From: Dicaeum eximium
Taxonomy: Eukaryota; Chordata; Aves; Passeriformes; Dicaeidae
Length of the DNA stretch: 64,000 nt
Assembly: GCA_013396995.1 (NCBI GenBank)
Contig: VWZP01008314.1
Coordinates: forward strand, 161,408 to 225,407
Direction of reading: 5' to 3'
The notes under the pieces are model-generated. The model saw only the letters and a list, made by a program, of their open reading frames with translations, had not been told where the DNA came from and made no database searches. Position numbers and translations under genes: made by a program. This document shows, piece by piece, positions 61,932 through 64,000 of the stretch (positions within the stretch are counted from its first letter, which is position 1; each line of letters begins with the position of its first letter).

Positions 61932-64000
61932 TGTCATGTCAGCCTCTGCAAGCATCCACTTGCTTCAACTCATGACTTCTTGCTCGTGATCTGTGGAGAT
62001 GCATCTAATGTTCAATTTCCAGAATGCTAAGCTACCAAAACAAAGCTAACATCAAGTAAAAAATAGTATTTGCCAGTGCAACACAAGATAATCATGCCTA
62101 GAACTTGACTGATTAGTGGCCTTTGCTGAGTTCAGTGTGAAAGGCTAAGTACTGTGCTTAGAGTGGGTAATAAAGCTATCAGAACAGATATATGACAGCA
62201 TATGTTTTTTTTAATAGATCAGGGAGAATTTTGTAATTGTCTCCACTTAGTGTTGTAAACAAATGGAATGACAAATCTGCCACACACGTGCATTTCCTTT
62301 GTGTGCTTTTTTAATGCATATTTTTTAATCTTACATGACAGAACTTATGACTGATTAGTGCACAAAAGGTAGTCTAGCTTCTCACAACACTTGACAGAGA
62401 AGCCTTACTCATAGAGACATGAACAAAAAATAATTAATTTTATTATCATTAATGATGATTAATGCATTAATAAAGGGGGAAAACTGGTTGGTGAGGTTGA
62501 AAAATGAAGGAGCTGAGGAAATACATTATTTCAAAATCAGTGAAGACTGAAAATCAGCGAAAAGGTATAATTTTCTATTATGGAGAATCAGCACTCTTTA
62601 GTAATGTAAAAGAACAGGTTTGACTAGCTGAAGAGCTCTACCTATCAGAAGGTGAAAGCAATGACACATTATCTGAGGGATTTTTCATCCCATTTAACAC
62701 TGATCCTTCATTTTGTGCAGTAATTGTATTTCAATTAATATATTGCAAGATTTATGCAAGTATACTTGCAAATAATCTTGACTGAACATTACAAAAAACC
62801 TTAATATTTCCATAGTAGAAAAGAACAAAATGTTTCACCGTACATAGATGGGTTTCATATATATAGGAGACAATAAGAGTACTATAGATGCTTCAGTGGG
62901 TTTTTTTTTATAACTCTAGGAATTAAAACTTTAAATTTTATCTTCTTTTTTTTTTGTTTTCTATTTGATGTCATTTATATTGGGCTTGTACATGTGTGCT
63001 TGGAGCTGATGAGATATTTGACAGCCTTTGAGTAACCTTTTATTTTATTTTCTGGCATCAAGAAGTTCTTTTACATTACACATTGAAGTTGTCTCCACTT
63101 CCAGCTCAATATGTCCTGTATCTATTGAAAGATACTGGGGTATTTTGCACAAGTTTGTCTATTTAAGCACAATTTTGTCTTCCTCAGATGTTTGAGTTTT
63201 ATTTAGTCCTATTTCAGTTTATGGCATTTTACCATTCCATCAGTCTGGTTTATCTGAGACACTCATAAATTTTAGAGCTTTCCATTTACTGAATTTAAAT
63301 GTTTTCTCTCATTCTCATTATTGGAAAATTCCACAGGTATTGAAGTGTAATAAAACCTGTTGATGTTGTAACCCTCACCAATTATAGCACACTAGTTGTC
63401 ACAGCTTTCTCAAACCGATGCCATGTTAAATATATTTATCTCAAATGAAGAGTGATAAAAAAATACTGAGCAAGAACAGATAAGGAATTCATTTTCCACA
63501 TTTGAAATCCCAGACTTCTGAGTATTTGAGCCCAGAAATCAACAAATGACTGTCCAGAATGTCAAGGCAGAAAGTTGACATGAATATTAATAGGTTCAGA
63601 TGGTGTCCAGAGATTTTTGAAAGCTGTTTTCTTGACTGACTATATTTAGAAAATATAAAATCATAGGGAATTTTACATAATAATATTAAGCCTAAAGTTA
63701 CAAAACAACAGCAAATACTGGGATCATTATGGGCAGATGTAAAAATGGAGCTTTATGGCTTATACTGAAAGCAGGTTTTGTTAGTATTTTTGTATATAGG
63801 AAAGAGAAACTTTCAAGAAAGTGAAGATTGGAAACAATTTTGGGATAGCAATTGTTAGCCAAACTGCCTAAACAGTTATTTAAAGGCTAGATTTCCTAAA
63901 GTAACTTAGCAAGTGATATGCTAGTGCATGCCAGCATGAAATAAAAAAAAAAGATTAAAAAAAAATTAATAAGATGTTAAAGTAAAATCTTTGGAATCAA
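61932..64000. other. Unassigned AT-rich non-coding DNA
   Basis: No gene or repeat family is recognised in the last 2 kb. Short T runs near 62905 and 62948, an A-rich run near 63944-63964 and a TAAT/ATTA-dense patch near 62425-62475 are the only notable texture. Confidence 0.55.

Noticed and set aside
1..64000. CRISPR array, operons, phage or bacterial systems
   Set aside because: No regularly spaced repeats, no bacterial-style gene packing and no long frames; the repeats present are vertebrate (avian) retroelements.

Overview
This window is non-coding vertebrate DNA, almost certainly from a bird. The base composition is AT-rich, and every open frame is short (the longest without ambiguous bases is 171 codons). 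None of them shows a recognisable protein domain apart from decayed transposon reverse-transcriptase remnants. The bird assignment rests on the interspersed repeats: at least nine pieces of CR1 non-LTR retrotransposons (the dominant avian LINE) and three LTRs of the avian ERVL-like kind. I see no convincing host exon, tRNA, rRNA, CRISPR array or bacterial-style operon. The window is best read as an intergenic gene desert or the inside of a very large intron.

Layout. 1-4.5 kb is unassigned AT-rich DNA. 4.5-4.86 kb is a CR1 3' end whose short tail has grown into a 14-copy CTATT microsatellite. 4.9-12.7 kb is mostly unassigned, with a GC-rich patch near 7.0-7.3 kb that carries the longest unambiguous open frame (171 codons). 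12.7-13.26 kb is a minus-strand CR1. 19.19-20.25 kb is a plus-strand CR1 interrupted by a 391-bp LTR, with a probable 5-bp target-site duplication. 25.25 kb has a 16-N gap, and 25.5 kb a small CR1 piece. 29.0-29.35 kb holds two minus-strand CR1 blocks in the wrong order. 33.2-33.7 kb is a plus-strand CR1. 38.5-39.1 kb is a TAAT-rich, low-repeat segment that could be a conserved regulatory element. 42.34-42.65 kb is a truncated minus-strand LTR. 44.7-44.92 kb is an internally deleted CR1. 54.25-54.95 kb is a minus-strand CR1 reverse-transcriptase segment with a deletion. 58.45-59.11 kb is a TG/GAAA microsatellite block around a 509-N gap. 60.45-61.05 kb is an ERVL-like solo LTR, and 61.24-61.93 kb repeats 696 bp of that LTR and its flank without visible change across a single N.

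No genes work together here. The content is a record of retrotransposon insertion, decay and nesting. The two most informative points are the LTR nested inside a CR1, which gives a relative age order, and the single-N tandem duplication at 60.54-61.93 kb, which is probably a false duplication in the assembly. I found no evidence of a new biological system. Family names come from recognising the sequence by eye, not from a database search.
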